64,000 nt of DNA from Chitinophaga sancti. GTDB lineage: Bacteria > Bacteroidota > Bacteroidia > Chitinophagales > Chitinophagaceae. Every line of letters starts with the position of its first letter. Within the stretch, counting starts at the first letter, position 1. A model generated the notes under the pieces. The model searched no databases and was not told the DNA's origin. It saw only the letters and a program-made list of their open reading frames with translations. Below are positions 46,882-55,701 of this stretch, piece by piece. The stretch covers positions 6,642,501 to 6,706,500 of the forward strand of contig NZ_CP139972.1 of assembly GCF_034424315.1 (NCBI RefSeq), given 5' to 3'. The position numbers were made by a program, and so were the translations under genes.

Positions 46882-49347
46882 TTACACCCCAACCGGTATA
46901 TCCACCCTTATCTGATTCAGTACCGGCGTATATATATCCACCTCATTCAAATTCTCCGGCGTCTCAATCGTCACAATCAAACTATACCTCACCCGATCAT
47001 TATACCGCTCCAACTTCTTCCGGTTCTTCCACCAACCTCCTACAGGATAAACCGCAATCCGGTTCCTATTCGCCAGATCGACAGCAGGTCCAATCCACAG
47101 GTCTTTATGAATACTCCCCTTGTTTCGCACTTGCTCCCCGATCACCCAATTAGCTCCCTCAGCTTCAGTTTCATCGTCATCTTCAATTGTCATCGCCTTA
47201 CTAATCCTGGCTAAAAATGCCCCCCTGCTTTCATTACTACCAATAAGTTTAAACCGCAGCCCGTGAGACATATAACTCGCCGCCTTTTTATATTGCTGAC
47301 TACCCGGATTGGGTTCAATAAAATAAGACAGCGTTATTTTAAGCGTCACTTCAGTATTAAATAAAGCCTGCAAAACATCCAAAGGCCAGGGCAATTCAAA
47401 TAGATGAAATTCCTCTGTCTTAACCCTATAATCTTCCCATTTGTAGGGCTTTAAACTACGCTGAGCAATCAACGACAAGCTATTATTAGTGCTATATCGT
47501 GCCCGCTCCATATTTGGAACACCATAGCCTACCTGCCTGAATAAACGTTTTTTATCCTCGCCTGTAAGATTCTTTAAAGTCCGATTCCCCAGCATAGCAG
47601 GTGTCCAGTCTGCTGCGTGAATAATCAACCCCCGAATTGTCTCCGACCAAAGATCCGGATACTCCCGATATAACTGCGCCCCAAATCGGGCAGCCAATGC
47701 TGTAGCACCACTCGTATCTCCAAAATCAATCAACGGTGGATGCCGAAACTGCGAAGTAGAAACAGAAAGTAATTGCAATCCGTGATCTAAAACCAGCTGA
47801 TCTGCATTTATCCCATGATTCCCACCTTCCATTACAATATCAGGCTTCCGGCACCATTGCTTATCCCAATTCGCCGAAGTCCGGCTACCAGGTGATAATG
47901 CACCTCTGTTAGCTAAAAGAGTAGTTCCGGGATACCGCTGCAGGTCCAAGTGATCTTTCAACGTATATGCACCAACTGTTATCGCGTTAAAAGCCTGTCC
48001 AGGATCCTCTATAGACGCCTGGTCATTCGCCAAAGGATAGGCAAGCCTTGAAGCATAGTCCAGGTTACCACCACTTACCATAAACAAAAAATCTCTGCCC
48101 CCAAATAATAGCTGATCTATTGCTGATGACCATGAAGAAGGCTGCCCCTTATGATCCAGATCCCAACTTGTAATCGAAAGAGAAAAAATGCGCTTATGCG
48201 CTGGATTCATTATCTCCGCTCTTGCTACGGCCTCCCCTGTAACCGCCCCTCTTAATTCAGAACGAAGCCCTACCCCATTAAACATCTTCACACTTTCCAG
48301 CTTATGATGAATATTTACCGGCCCATTACCAGCAAACAAATCCGTCAGATCTCCATAAATCGCCAATCCTGCCATTGGCGTTCCATGACCAGTATTATGC
48401 CGGGCATCATCCACCGTCCATAAAGGATTAATCGCGACTAAATGATCAGCAGACACCGTCTGCGCAAGCAAGGGATTCCTAAGCGTTACACCGGTATCCA
48501 ATAAACATACACTAACATCATCCGGCACATAATTAACCCTTGCCGCCAAATTACCTACCCAACCCTGCTGATCATCAACCGGTAAATAGGTAAAAAAATC
48601 CGCCGTATCTCTCGGCATTCTTATCTCCGCGAGCCTATCCGTATATAAAATAGACGAAGAAAGCTGCCTGGCAGTGGCATGCATTAAATAGACATAGTGT
48701 TCGGGAAAAACAAGCAAACGTTCTCCAATTTCTACCCCATGCTCCTGCACAACAACTCTTATCTCACTGATTGGATCCTCATTGCTATCTCTTGCATTTC
48801 TAATGATCCACACCTCCCACCAATGCAGTTCATCTAAAGCCGGAAATGGCAATTCCGGTTCCTGCCAAAAACTTTGCAAGGTAGCTGCCCGGATCTCATC
48901 AATATTTGCAATCAGAGGTTGATTTTGAGGTTGCCCCGTCCGGGTCATTCTATTGATGTAGTCATCTGCCTTCTTCAGGAATTTTGAAACCCCTTCCCGA
49001 TTGAGATAAACTACTGCCTCAATAACAACATGTTTATTTCCATCCTGATCCTCAGCTTCAATCTCCCTGGTAGTTCTTACCTGGTAGCTACCTTTTTTTT
49101 CATCCAGTTTTGAGATATCAATCAGAAAATCAGGCGGTGATTTCAATACAACATACACAAACTTATCATCCGGACTCTGCTCAAAATCGGCCGCCGCCCT
49201 TCTAAGCTGCTGTTTAATCAAACGGCCATGAGAGACTTTGTTAAGCCCCCTTCTGACATCAATTGTTTCCCCCCTTATTTTTGAAGTATATGGGTATGGG
49301 GTAGTTTTACCATCTATAATGAGATGGTTAGCGTGGAATATCGCCAT
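46882..49347 (-). CDS. Large subtilase (S8 family peptidase) of the AAA+/subtilase module
   Basis: 821 residues, no signal peptide, so cytoplasmic. An N-terminal ~270-residue domain without recognised family precedes the S8 domain, which has the complete catalytic set: D284 in VCLLDTGV, H321 in NTGHGTPMAG, oxyanion N428 in VSGGN, and S546 in GDTSGATALAARF. A C-terminal region of ~250 residues includes beta-rich segments (LKITLSYFIEPNPGSQQY). The gene starts 16 bp after the AAA+ ATPase, so the two form an operon. Intracellular subtilases paired with AAA+ ATPases recur in bacterial genomes, and a defence role by regulated proteolysis is a reasonable hypothesis. Confidence 0.85.
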   Translation of the reverse strand: MAIFHANHLIIDGKTTPYPYTSKIRGETIDVRRGLNKVSHGRLIKQQLRRAAADFEQSPDDKFVYVVLKSPPDFLIDISKLDEKKGSYQVRTTREIEAEDQDGNKHVVIEAVVYLNREGVSKFLKKADDYINRMTRTGQPQNQPLIANIDEIRAATLQSFWQEPELPFPALDELHWWEVWIIRNARDSNEDPISEIRVVVQEHGVEIGERLLVFPEHYVYLMHATARQLSSSILYTDRLAEIRMPRDTADFFTYLPVDDQQGWVGNLAARVNYVPDDVSVCLLDTGVTLRNPLLAQTVSADHLVAINPLWTVDDARHNTGHGTPMAGLAIYGDLTDLFAGNGPVNIHHKLESVKMFNGVGLRSELRGAVTGEAVARAEIMNPAHKRIFSLSITSWDLDHKGQPSSWSSAIDQLLFGGRDFLFMVSGGNLDYASRLAYPLANDQASIEDPGQAFNAITVGAYTLKDHLDLQRYPGTTLLANRGALSPGSRTSANWDKQWCRKPDIVMEGGNHGINADQLVLDHGLQLLSVSTSQFRHPPLIDFGDTSGATALAARFGAQLYREYPDLWSETIRGLIIHAADWTPAMLGNRTLKNLTGEDKKRLFRQVGYGVPNMERARYSTNNSLSLIAQRSLKPYKWEDYRVKTEEFHLFELPWPLDVLQALFNTEVTLKITLSYFIEPNPGSQQYKKAASYMSHGLRFKLIGSNESRGAFLARISKAMTIEDDDETEAEGANWVIGEQVRNKGSIHKDLWIGPAVDLANRNRIAVYPVGGWWKNRKKLERYNDRVRYSLIVTIETPENLNEVDIYTPVLNQIRVDIPVGV

Positions 49348-49363
49348 TAAATTTTATTGAAGT

Positions 49364-50347
49364 TTAAAAAGGCCTCTTCCGTTTCTCTATATAACGGGCT
49401 AAATGTTCCTTAGTAATCTGATTTTGGCCATATAAAATCTGTTCCTTCACAACTTCTGCGCAGATATGAAAAATATCAGCGTAACTAAGCCCTTGCGCCA
49501 GTTCTATAACGGTAGAGGATAAGTCAAAAGAAATAAAATTCTCAACATCTCTTAATCCATCCTGAAAAGCCTGAACTATATTCCCGCCTTCCGGTAAAGA
49601 AAACTTTATAATATCATCAAACCTTCTGAGCAAAGCTGTGTCTAATGCCTGGGGAAGATTCGTAGCTGCAATGATCAGACTATTCGAATCATCTTTTTCA
49701 ATTTCAAGTAAGAAGCTATTTAATATTCTCTTAATCTCTCCAACATCATTTGCTTCAGTACGGGATGTCGCGATACTATCGAACTCGTCGAATAAATAAA
49801 CTGCTCTAAACTGCTTCATTGCATCAAAAATGAGCCGAAGCTTTGCGATAGATTCTCCCATATAACGGCTAATAAGACCATCCAACCTGATTACAAACAC
49901 ACTCAACCCTAATTCCGCCGCAATCACACTTGCCGCCATGGTCTTACCGCTTCCCGGAGGGCCAACAAGTAATAACTTCCGGCGCGGTAATAAATTGTAT
50001 TTAGATAAAATTGCCTCTTTTTGCTGTTCATCAATCAGCCGGGAAATCCCAGCTTTCACTTCATTAGTCAGGATCATATGGGCCAGAGAAACATGCGGCT
50101 TAATAAACTCAAAAAGATCATTTAGTTCCTTCTGAGCTACATTCATGGGCATCTTCTTCAGGATACCCTGACTTTGACTCGTCTTAATCTTAGCCTTATC
50201 GATAATCTTAACAAGTTCATCTGCTAATTTCTTATTCCCATCACGCGCCTCTGCAGCTGCAATCTGCATGGCAATGCTATAAAAATTAGCATCGTCACCA
50301 TCTGCAAATGAATTAATTAAACTTTTTATTTGTTGCGCTGCTGCCAT
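49364..50347 (-). CDS. AAA+ ATPase partner of the subtilase
   Basis: 327 residues. A helical N-terminal domain (1-120) precedes one AAA+ module: Walker A GPPGSGKT (129-136), Walker B VYLFDEFD (183-190), sensor 1 in IIAATN (N230) and the arginine finger pair R241-R242 in LLRRFDDI. The MAASVIAAELGLSVFVIRLDGLISRYMGES region resembles the FtsH/spastin-type pore loop. It probably forms a hexamer that senses a trigger or delivers substrate to the subtilase encoded 16 bp downstream. All ATPase residues look intact. Confidence 0.9.
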   Translation of the reverse strand: MAAAQQIKSLINSFADGDDANFYSIAMQIAAAEARDGNKKLADELVKIIDKAKIKTSQSQGILKKMPMNVAQKELNDLFEFIKPHVSLAHMILTNEVKAGISRLIDEQQKEAILSKYNLLPRRKLLLVGPPGSGKTMAASVIAAELGLSVFVIRLDGLISRYMGESIAKLRLIFDAMKQFRAVYLFDEFDSIATSRTEANDVGEIKRILNSFLLEIEKDDSNSLIIAATNLPQALDTALLRRFDDIIKFSLPEGGNIVQAFQDGLRDVENFISFDLSSTVIELAQGLSYADIFHICAEVVKEQILYGQNQITKEHLARYIEKRKRPF

Positions 50348-50421
50348 TATTGAGTGAGAATAGGAATATTAAAATGTAATCTAACTGATAATCAATTGGT
50401 AATAATCACAATCTATCTGTA

Positions 50422-50429
50422 CAAAACTA
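50422..50429 (-). promoter_or_regulatory. Candidate -7 element for the AAA+/subtilase operon
   Basis: TAGTTTTG on the minus strand matches TAnnTTTG. It would start transcription ~65 bp before the AAA+ start codon. No good -33 element is visible. Confidence 0.35.
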
Positions 50430-50510
50430 CACAATCGAAGCGGAAATTCCATATCATCAGCCAAATTCCACTTAATTCCAGGCTGCCTCCCCATTAAAAC
50501 GCCAGCCTTC

Positions 50511-50550
50511 AAAAAAAGGTTGCCCCCGGATACCACTCCGGGCAGCGACC
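50511..50550 (-). terminator. Intrinsic terminator upstream of the AAA+/subtilase operon
   Basis: A 12-pair GC-rich stem with one bulge (50518-50530 with 50537-50550) is followed on the minus strand by seven T. It terminates transcription coming from the small wHTH gene, insulating the AAA+/subtilase unit. Confidence 0.75.
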
Positions 50551-50618
50551 TTGTACTTCGTTCATTCAATACAAACCAACCTCCGCCTCATCCTACCAAA
50601 TTCTATCGTACGGGGTAT

Positions 50619-50855
50619 TTAAGATACGATACTGTCATCAGTAGGTTCCTGTAGTAATTTCATCACTACATTCGATCCGTTAATCATCTTCTTATATCCA
50701 CTGATATAGCCCCACTCATGAAACTCCCTCATATAACGGAAGTACATTTTCCTGGATCCACTATTGAATGCGTCCATCAACTCATGTAATTTGACGAGGA
50801 TAACGGGGTTATCTAACTGTTCATGCCATTTCAACACAAGGTGAATATACAGCAC
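50619..50855 (-). CDS. Small winged-helix-like protein of mobile-element type (possibly 5' truncated)
   Basis: 78 residues from a GTG; a few open codons precede it (ending in a TAA) and no ATG is available, so the N terminus may be lost. The pattern HLVLKWHEQ...LMDAFNSGSRKMYFRYMREFHEWGYISGY...GSNVVMKLL matches a winged-helix architecture of small DNA-binding proteins found near integrases and mobilisation genes in Bacteroidota. It probably belongs to the decayed integrative element. Function uncertain. Confidence 0.5.
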   Translation of the reverse strand: MLYIHLVLKWHEQLDNPVILVKLHELMDAFNSGSRKMYFRYMREFHEWGYISGYKKMINGSNVVMKLLQEPTDDSIVS

Positions 50856-51162
50856 AACATGATAAGGCTTGAGGTTCTCTTAGAGAACCAGTTGCACCTC
50901 CGAAATACCAACATACATCCATCATCCAACCGACATTATTTACTCATAATCACCCGCTCGTTTACTATAATCGTGGTATCCGCCATTTTTATTCCATTCA
51001 TTCCTTTACATACTTCAACTTCCCCTTCAGCTTGTCTACCATCCAATTACCCAGTTTCACCACTTCCACATTCTCTCATAATAAACCCCCGCTATCTCCA
51101 ATAACGAACCACCATACTTACTTCTGCTACACAATCATAGTCTTTAACTGGTTTATTCATAA
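50856..51162. other. Gene-free stretch
   Basis: About 300 bp of C+A-rich sequence. It has a palindrome GGTTCTC-TTA-GAGAACC at 50873-50889, directly upstream of the winged-helix gene and therefore a possible operator. No coding frame here is convincing. Confidence 0.5.
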
Positions 51163-51615
51163 TTATGGATTTATAATTTCCCTGGGTGTCTTTATATCAA
51201 TCGTCCTGTACCCCTCATTTAAATTGATCGTATTATATAGCCTAATCTTATCAGTATTCACCATGTGCTTAAAATTCCAGCTTGCAACAAGATTGGCGCC
51301 TTGAAGCGTAGCTGTAGCTATATGTACGGCATCCGCCTGGCTACCATTAGTTGAAGTGCCGCCAGCAATGTATTTTGCTGCAAGCTTAAGCGCATTCGAT
51401 GAATTTTTTGTTTGTATTAAATAGAGGTAAGGAACCATTAAAGGTTGCATTCTAATTTCCTGTCTGGCCGTTTATAGCTCTCCCATTACCAGGTCAGCAA
51501 TCATCATCTTCATTTTCCCTCTTTTAAATTCATCCAGCAGTTTATTACTGTACGCTTTAAATTCAGTATCAAAACATCTTCCAAACACGGAGGTGTCCAC
51601 ATAGATTGTTTTCAT
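51163..51615 (-). pseudogene. PIN-domain (VapC-like) toxin broken by one in-frame stop
   Basis: Read from ATG 51615, the frame encodes MKTIYVDTSVFGRCFD (first catalytic Asp in YVDTSVFG) and DLVMGEL with the conserved Glu, then TAA at 51472-51474. The same frame continues for 102 codons with the rest of the domain: SQADAVHIATATLQGANLV (second Asp cluster) and SWNFKHMVN. Without the single stop the product would be ~150 residues, normal for a PIN ribonuclease toxin. The upstream gene is a transposase remnant rather than an antitoxin, so the pair was probably disrupted before or when the stop arose. Read-through of the stop is formally possible. Confidence 0.8.
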
Positions 51616-51621
51616 GAAAGT

Positions 51622-52113
51622 CTATTTAATTTTGGTTACTGTTCCTGATAGCCCATCAGATGACTTTTCTTTTACGCTCTCTGTATGCTCATTCAAGCCA
51701 ATGTTATTACTCTCTTCTCCACCATTCCCATCCTGATCATCCTCACTGCGGGTATCCGCTGTTTTCTCGTCATTCGCTTTGATTAGTCTGGCTTCCTGTT
51801 GGAAACTGCTTAAGCCTACAAAATATTGCATATATATATATATATATATATATATTCCGTGATCTGCTCTATTACCTCCCGATCATCTATGTTAAGTATA
51901 TGTTTGATGATCACTGTACCTATTACCATCCGGGCACTCAATGTTGGAGCACCGAAATCTGCCCCGCATTTTTTTATAATGCACGTCCGCCAGTTTGTCC
52001 CACGGAAGCTTTGCAGCTAGTATAACCCATCGGTTAGTAGAGGATAACTGCTGCGAAAAAGGAGTTGAAAATCCTTCTAAGGTCAATTGTTTTGCAGGAG
52101 TGTAACGTATCAT
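51622..52113 (-). pseudogene. IS1182-type transposase N-terminal remnant
   Basis: The frame from ATG 52113 (MIRYTPAKQLTLEGF; NRWVILAAKLPWDKLADVHYKKM) matches the N-terminal domain of IS1182/IS5-group transposases. A frameshift follows; the continuation in another frame reads ADFGAPTLSARMVIGTVIIK and IDDREVIEQITE. A (TA)12 tract then shifts the frame again, and the conserved MQYFVGLSSFQQEA resumes. The DDE catalytic part is absent; the frame ends after ~55 non-matching hydrophilic residues at TAG 51622. Nothing here can transpose on its own. Confidence 0.8.
51830..51855. repeat. (TA)12 microsatellite inside the transposase remnant
   Basis: Twelve TA units (51831-51854) with flanking A and T. 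It replaces a few codons between ITE and MQYF of the ancestral transposase, showing expansion by slippage. Confidence 0.95.
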
Positions 52114-52332
52114 TGCTGCATGGTTTTGGAAATGAATCTTTCAATATACAAACACTTCTATAGCTAAAAAACACGTCATATTGTATTGATTAACAACGTA
52201 TTATCGATTATTTAGCAGACCCTGATCTGCTTTCTTCCTGAAGCTTGATTTGACTATAAAAGCTATTTATGGGATATAATTGGTTCGAACCGTTTGGCAG
52301 TGGATTATAGCCAAAGTCTTAAATATCGGGTT

Positions 52333-52375
52333 TCAAATATTTGCCAAAAAAGTATAAAATTTGGTAAATGTTTGA
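52333..52375. promoter_or_regulatory. Inverted repeat before the AbiEi-like remnant
   Basis: TCAAATATTTGCCA (52333-52346) and TGGTAAATGTTTGA (52362-52375) are complementary at 12 of 14 positions. It lies 18 bp before the remnant's ATG. Type IV antitoxins of the AbiEi type autoregulate through inverted repeats, so a relic operator is plausible. Confidence 0.4.
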
Positions 52376-52392
52376 TTTTTTAAATTGATCTT

Positions 52393-52742
52393 ATGTTGTT
52401 GATAGTCAATTGTTATATAGATAGATTAGCAGATGGGTTTGAAAAGGAAAAGAAACGTTTTTCCAGTGAAGAATTGTTTCCCTTTTTTCCCGAATAGGAG
52501 CCAGATTTTAAAATGACAACCTTTCGATTACGGATTTATGATTTAAAGCAAAAGGTGTTCTGCAATCTGTAAAACGGGGAATCTTCACTTGGCAACCCAT
52601 ACCAGTCTTTGAAATGTCTGCCTCTGACCTTGGAATAAAAGCTTATAAAAGGATTTTAAAGTCATACCCAGGTATTCGTGCCTGTGTATGGAGTACGCAA
52701 AAATTAGGCGAGCTTACGCTGCACCGGCCAGCCAGTTCATGA
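52393..52742 (+). pseudogene. Decayed AbiEi/DUF6577-like (type IV antitoxin-like) gene
   Basis: From ATG 52393: a helical start (LADGFEKEKKRFSSEELFPFF), then an in-frame TAG at 52495-52497. The frame continues with FRLRIYDLKQK to a 1-nt loss at ~52554, after which another frame gives GVLQSVKRGIFTW and then YKRILKSYPGIRACVWSTQKLGELTLHRPA before TGA 52740. The winged-helix RIYDLKQKG-VKRG pattern and the WSTQKL-LHRP block match AbiEi-like/DUF6577 proteins. The C-terminal part and any nucleotidyltransferase toxin partner are missing. Confidence 0.65.
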
Positions 52743-52855
52743 ACGATGATACGTTGATTAACTGGCTGGATATAATCTATGCAGGAAACAGCATATCGGT
52801 CATTAAAGCAGGATTGGGACCTGGGTTAATTTGAAGTTACTATGATTTCTGTACA

Positions 52856-53766
52856 CTAAATGCCACCCATAAATACTTCAGAGTATTTTGTTTGAATTTC
52901 TTCCACTTCTTTTTCACTCAATTCTTTAAACTCTTTTGTTTTTGCTCTTTCTGAAAGCGTTCCATTTCCTTGTTCCAGAGATCTGACAAGTAAGGCGACT
53001 GTTTTGTCTGGCATTTCGAAATAGTTGTCAAGGTATTGCTTCATGCGATCGTACTTTTCCAGATAAGATACTTCTTCCGGAATAGTATGTTCGATGGTTT
53101 CTTTCACGCACCTGTAGAGAAATTCAGCTTGTTTAGTGGCATCAAAATAGCGGTATAGATCAAGGGTGTCGTTTAACACGGTTACATTGTTATCAGGGGG
53201 ATCAATTCTTCACGGGATACCGGTCTTTGTCCTGCCTGGCCGATTGCACGACCCCAGCGTTGTGCACGGTTTTGAGGCGGTGTTTCTCCTTCGATGGCGT
53301 AGGATGCTTTTGAGTCTTTTAGTAAGAGAAATGCAGCTGTTCTTGCCATCACATCCGGATGGATCTTACCAAGGATGGCTTTTATTTTGGAGGATAGATC
53401 CTGTTGAATGAAATTTTCTAAAGCAGGAGTTTTTCTTACAAGCGGACAAAAGTCTTTGTTTCCGGGAAGGTTGTTGCGGACACGGTGTCTTTTTGATATT
53501 TCTGATATAGAACCATATTGAAGGCGTTCGTCAAGGACATCGACGTAATTACCAGATAATAAGTCAGGCAGTGGTAATTTAGTATCCATTAACCACTCGT
53601 ATAAAAACCACAGTCTTCTGCTGTACTGGCTGGTTGGTTCTTTAGAAATTAATAAAACAGTGTCCTTTATTCCCAGGGCTTCAAACACTTTTTTTAATAT
53701 CAGAAGATCGATCCCTTCGTATTTTAGTGCAAAGGTTAAATGTCCTATGAGTGTGTCTTCGGGCAT
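52856..53766 (-). pseudogene. Fic protein gene lacking its catalytic core
   Basis: The first part (53182-53766) encodes a Fic N-terminal region with the inhibitory motif SYAIEGE, then PPQNRAQRWGRAIGQAG and VSREELIPL. A stop follows, and within a few bases another frame (52856-53179) gives the C-terminal region LDLYRYFDATKQAEFLYRCVKETIE...KYSEVFMGGI. In intact homologues ~150-200 residues, including HPFxDGNGR, lie between these blocks. That core has been deleted with a frameshift at ~53180. The remnant cannot carry out AMP transfer. Confidence 0.8.
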
Positions 53767-54312
53767 GTGTCTGTTTGATAGGACAAGCCATTTTTCCTAT
53801 TCATATTGAACCCGTTTATGGCTTATTAAAGCCAGCTCCAAGTTGGTAAAAATCAATAAGCGCTCCATAGCCAATCAAATACCCTTCTTCTGGCGATGTT
53901 CTGCCATGATATGTATGAATGATTTTAGAAAGATTGTTGTTATTATTCACTAGAGCCTGTTTTATTATACGATTTTACGGAAAAACGCTTATATTTTTGG
54001 AAAAGTGATTACGAAATGGCGTTTTTTTGGAAAAGTAATTATAGTGAGTGGCAAAATGGTATTGGTTTTAGTCTAATGATTGGAATATTATAATAGTGCC
54101 TATTGATTTTTCTTAAAAAAATGCATCGCTTTACCTTGTCTGTAGAGCATTTTATGGGTTTATTTTGTGAATATATTTCAATTAGTATCTGTTTGGCTGA
54201 ACATTTTGAATCATAATGATAATGACAATAAAATAACTATTAGTGTCATAAAATTAATATTTACGACAATAAGATTGTTTTAATGTCGTAAATTTGGTGT
54301 AATTAATTCATT
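53767..54312. other. Gene-free stretch between two Fic-family loci
   Basis: 546 AT-rich bases. It includes a direct repeat: TTTTTGGAAAAGT at ~53993 and again at ~54025 (AAGT followed by GATTACG or AATTATA). The operator and promoter of the intact Fic gene are at its right end. No gene is supported. Confidence 0.5.
54260..54292. promoter_or_regulatory. Palindromic operator and -7 element of the intact Fic gene
   Basis: TTTACGACA (54260-54268) and TGTCGTAAA (54284-54292) are a perfect 9-bp inverted repeat; a related half-site TGTCATAAAA is at 54244. The -7 match TAAATTTG (54289-54296) overlaps the right arm, with the ATG 17 bp later. The Fic protein carries its own winged helix, so autorepression is likely. 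Confidence 0.65.
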
Positions 54313-55701
54313 ATGGCCAAGATTAGTTATGCTCAAATTCTTCAGGAATTACAACTGATTAGAAAAACGTTGGAACAGTTCAAGGATGGAGCAAGTCTTG
54401 AGATGATAAAGAATGCGCTGGATATAGATATAGAAATCCGGACTTTACAAAGGCGTTTGGATAGGTTAATAGATGAAGGAATTATAGCGACTTCTGGTAA
54501 AACCAAGGCAAGGCTTTATCGTTTAATATCTTCTCAATCTGCTGTGAAGCAAAACACCGGAGAGACACATACAACTATTCCATTATCTGAAGGCGGAAAA
54601 GAAATACAGGAGATTATTTCCAGGCCAACCCATATGCGTTTTCCGGTAGGATATCAAGATGAGTTTTTGCTTTTTTACCGCCCTAATATTGATAGTTATC
54701 TCACAGATGAGGACAAACGTAAACTTGCACATCTGGGGAAAACTGCTCGGCTTGACCAACCTGCAGGCACATATGTCAAAGAGATCCTGCAACGAATGCT
54801 GATAGATTTATCATGGAACTCCAGCCGTCTTGAAGGTAATACGTATAGCCTATTAGATACACAACAATTGATCTTTCATGGAAAACTGGCTGACAATAAA
54901 TCTGCCGCGGAAGCCCAAATGATCCTTAATCATAAAGATGCGATCGAGTTTATTGTTCAAACGACAGAGGAAATCGGATACAACCGCTATACGATTACCA
55001 ATCTGCATGCATTATTATCAAATAACTTATTGCCGGATCCTTCGGCGAGAGGGCGTTTGCGAAAAGCACTTGTAGGGATTGGTAATTCGGTATTTACACC
55101 CCTGGGCATTCCTCAGCGGATTGAAGAGATGTTTGAACTCATTCTTGAAAAGGCTAATGCGATTGAAGATCCTTTTGAGCAGTCGTTTTTCGTTATGGTA
55201 CATTTACCTTACCTCCAGCCATTTGATGATGTGAATAAGCGGGTTTCCAGGCTTGCGGCTAATTTATCATTGAATAGACATAACCTGGCTCCATTGGCTT
55301 TTGTTGACGTACCTAACGATTTGTATGTGATGGGAATTCTGGGTGTGTATGAGCTTAATCGTGTTGAGCTTTTAAAGGATGTTTATATGTGGGCGTATGA
55401 GAGATCTGCACGACGGTATGGGTCTTTGCGGCAGTCATTGGGGGAACCTGATCCGTTTAGAATTAAGTATAGGAATGATATTCGTAGTCTTGTTACCGAT
55501 ATAGTTTCTAATGCGATATCCCCTGAAGATGCAGGGAAATTGATAGCGCGGAAGGCTGCTGGGCTGCCGGAAGGAGATCAGAGTAGGTTTATTGAAACTG
55601 TTGACACAGAATTGCTGTCACTGCATGAAGGTAATTTTGCTACTTATTATGTTAGACCGGCGGAGTTTAAAAAATGGGAAGCGGTCTGGAAGAAATTGTG
55701 A
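54313..55701 (+). CDS. Fic-family protein with N-terminal winged helix and atypical active site
   Basis: 462 residues. Residues ~1-75 form a winged helix (LEMIKNALDIDIEIRTLQRRLDRLIDEGII). The Fic domain has an inhibitory motif S170-SRLE174-GN. The active-site loop is L301-QPFDDVNKRVSR: Gln302 stands where canonical HPFxDGNGR has the catalytic His, and GNG is replaced by VNK. This variant is common to a Bacteroidota subgroup, so it is probably a family feature rather than decay. The C-terminal ~100 residues are helical. Canonical AMP transfer is doubtful; DNA-binding autoregulation is likely. Confidence 0.85.
   Translation: MAKISYAQILQELQLIRKTLEQFKDGASLEMIKNALDIDIEIRTLQRRLDRLIDEGIIATSGKTKARLYRLISSQSAVKQNTGETHTTIPLSEGGKEIQEIISRPTHMRFPVGYQDEFLLFYRPNIDSYLTDEDKRKLAHLGKTARLDQPAGTYVKEILQRMLIDLSWNSSRLEGNTYSLLDTQQLIFHGKLADNKSAAEAQMILNHKDAIEFIVQTTEEIGYNRYTITNLHALLSNNLLPDPSARGRLRKALVGIGNSVFTPLGIPQRIEEMFELILEKANAIEDPFEQSFFVMVHLPYLQPFDDVNKRVSRLAANLSLNRHNLAPLAFVDVPNDLYVMGILGVYELNRVELLKDVYMWAYERSARRYGSLRQSLGEPDPFRIKYRNDIRSLVTDIVSNAISPEDAGKLIARKAAGLPEGDQSRFIETVDTELLSLHEGNFATYYVRPAEFKKWEAVWKKL

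Noticed and set aside
50381..50569. 62-codon minus-strand frame upstream of the AAA+ gene
   Set aside because: It runs through the GC-rich terminator hairpin and has no protein-like pattern.
52279..52295. GGTTCGAACC, resembling a tRNA T-loop
   Set aside because: No acceptor, D or anticodon arm can be built around it; it is a simple palindrome.
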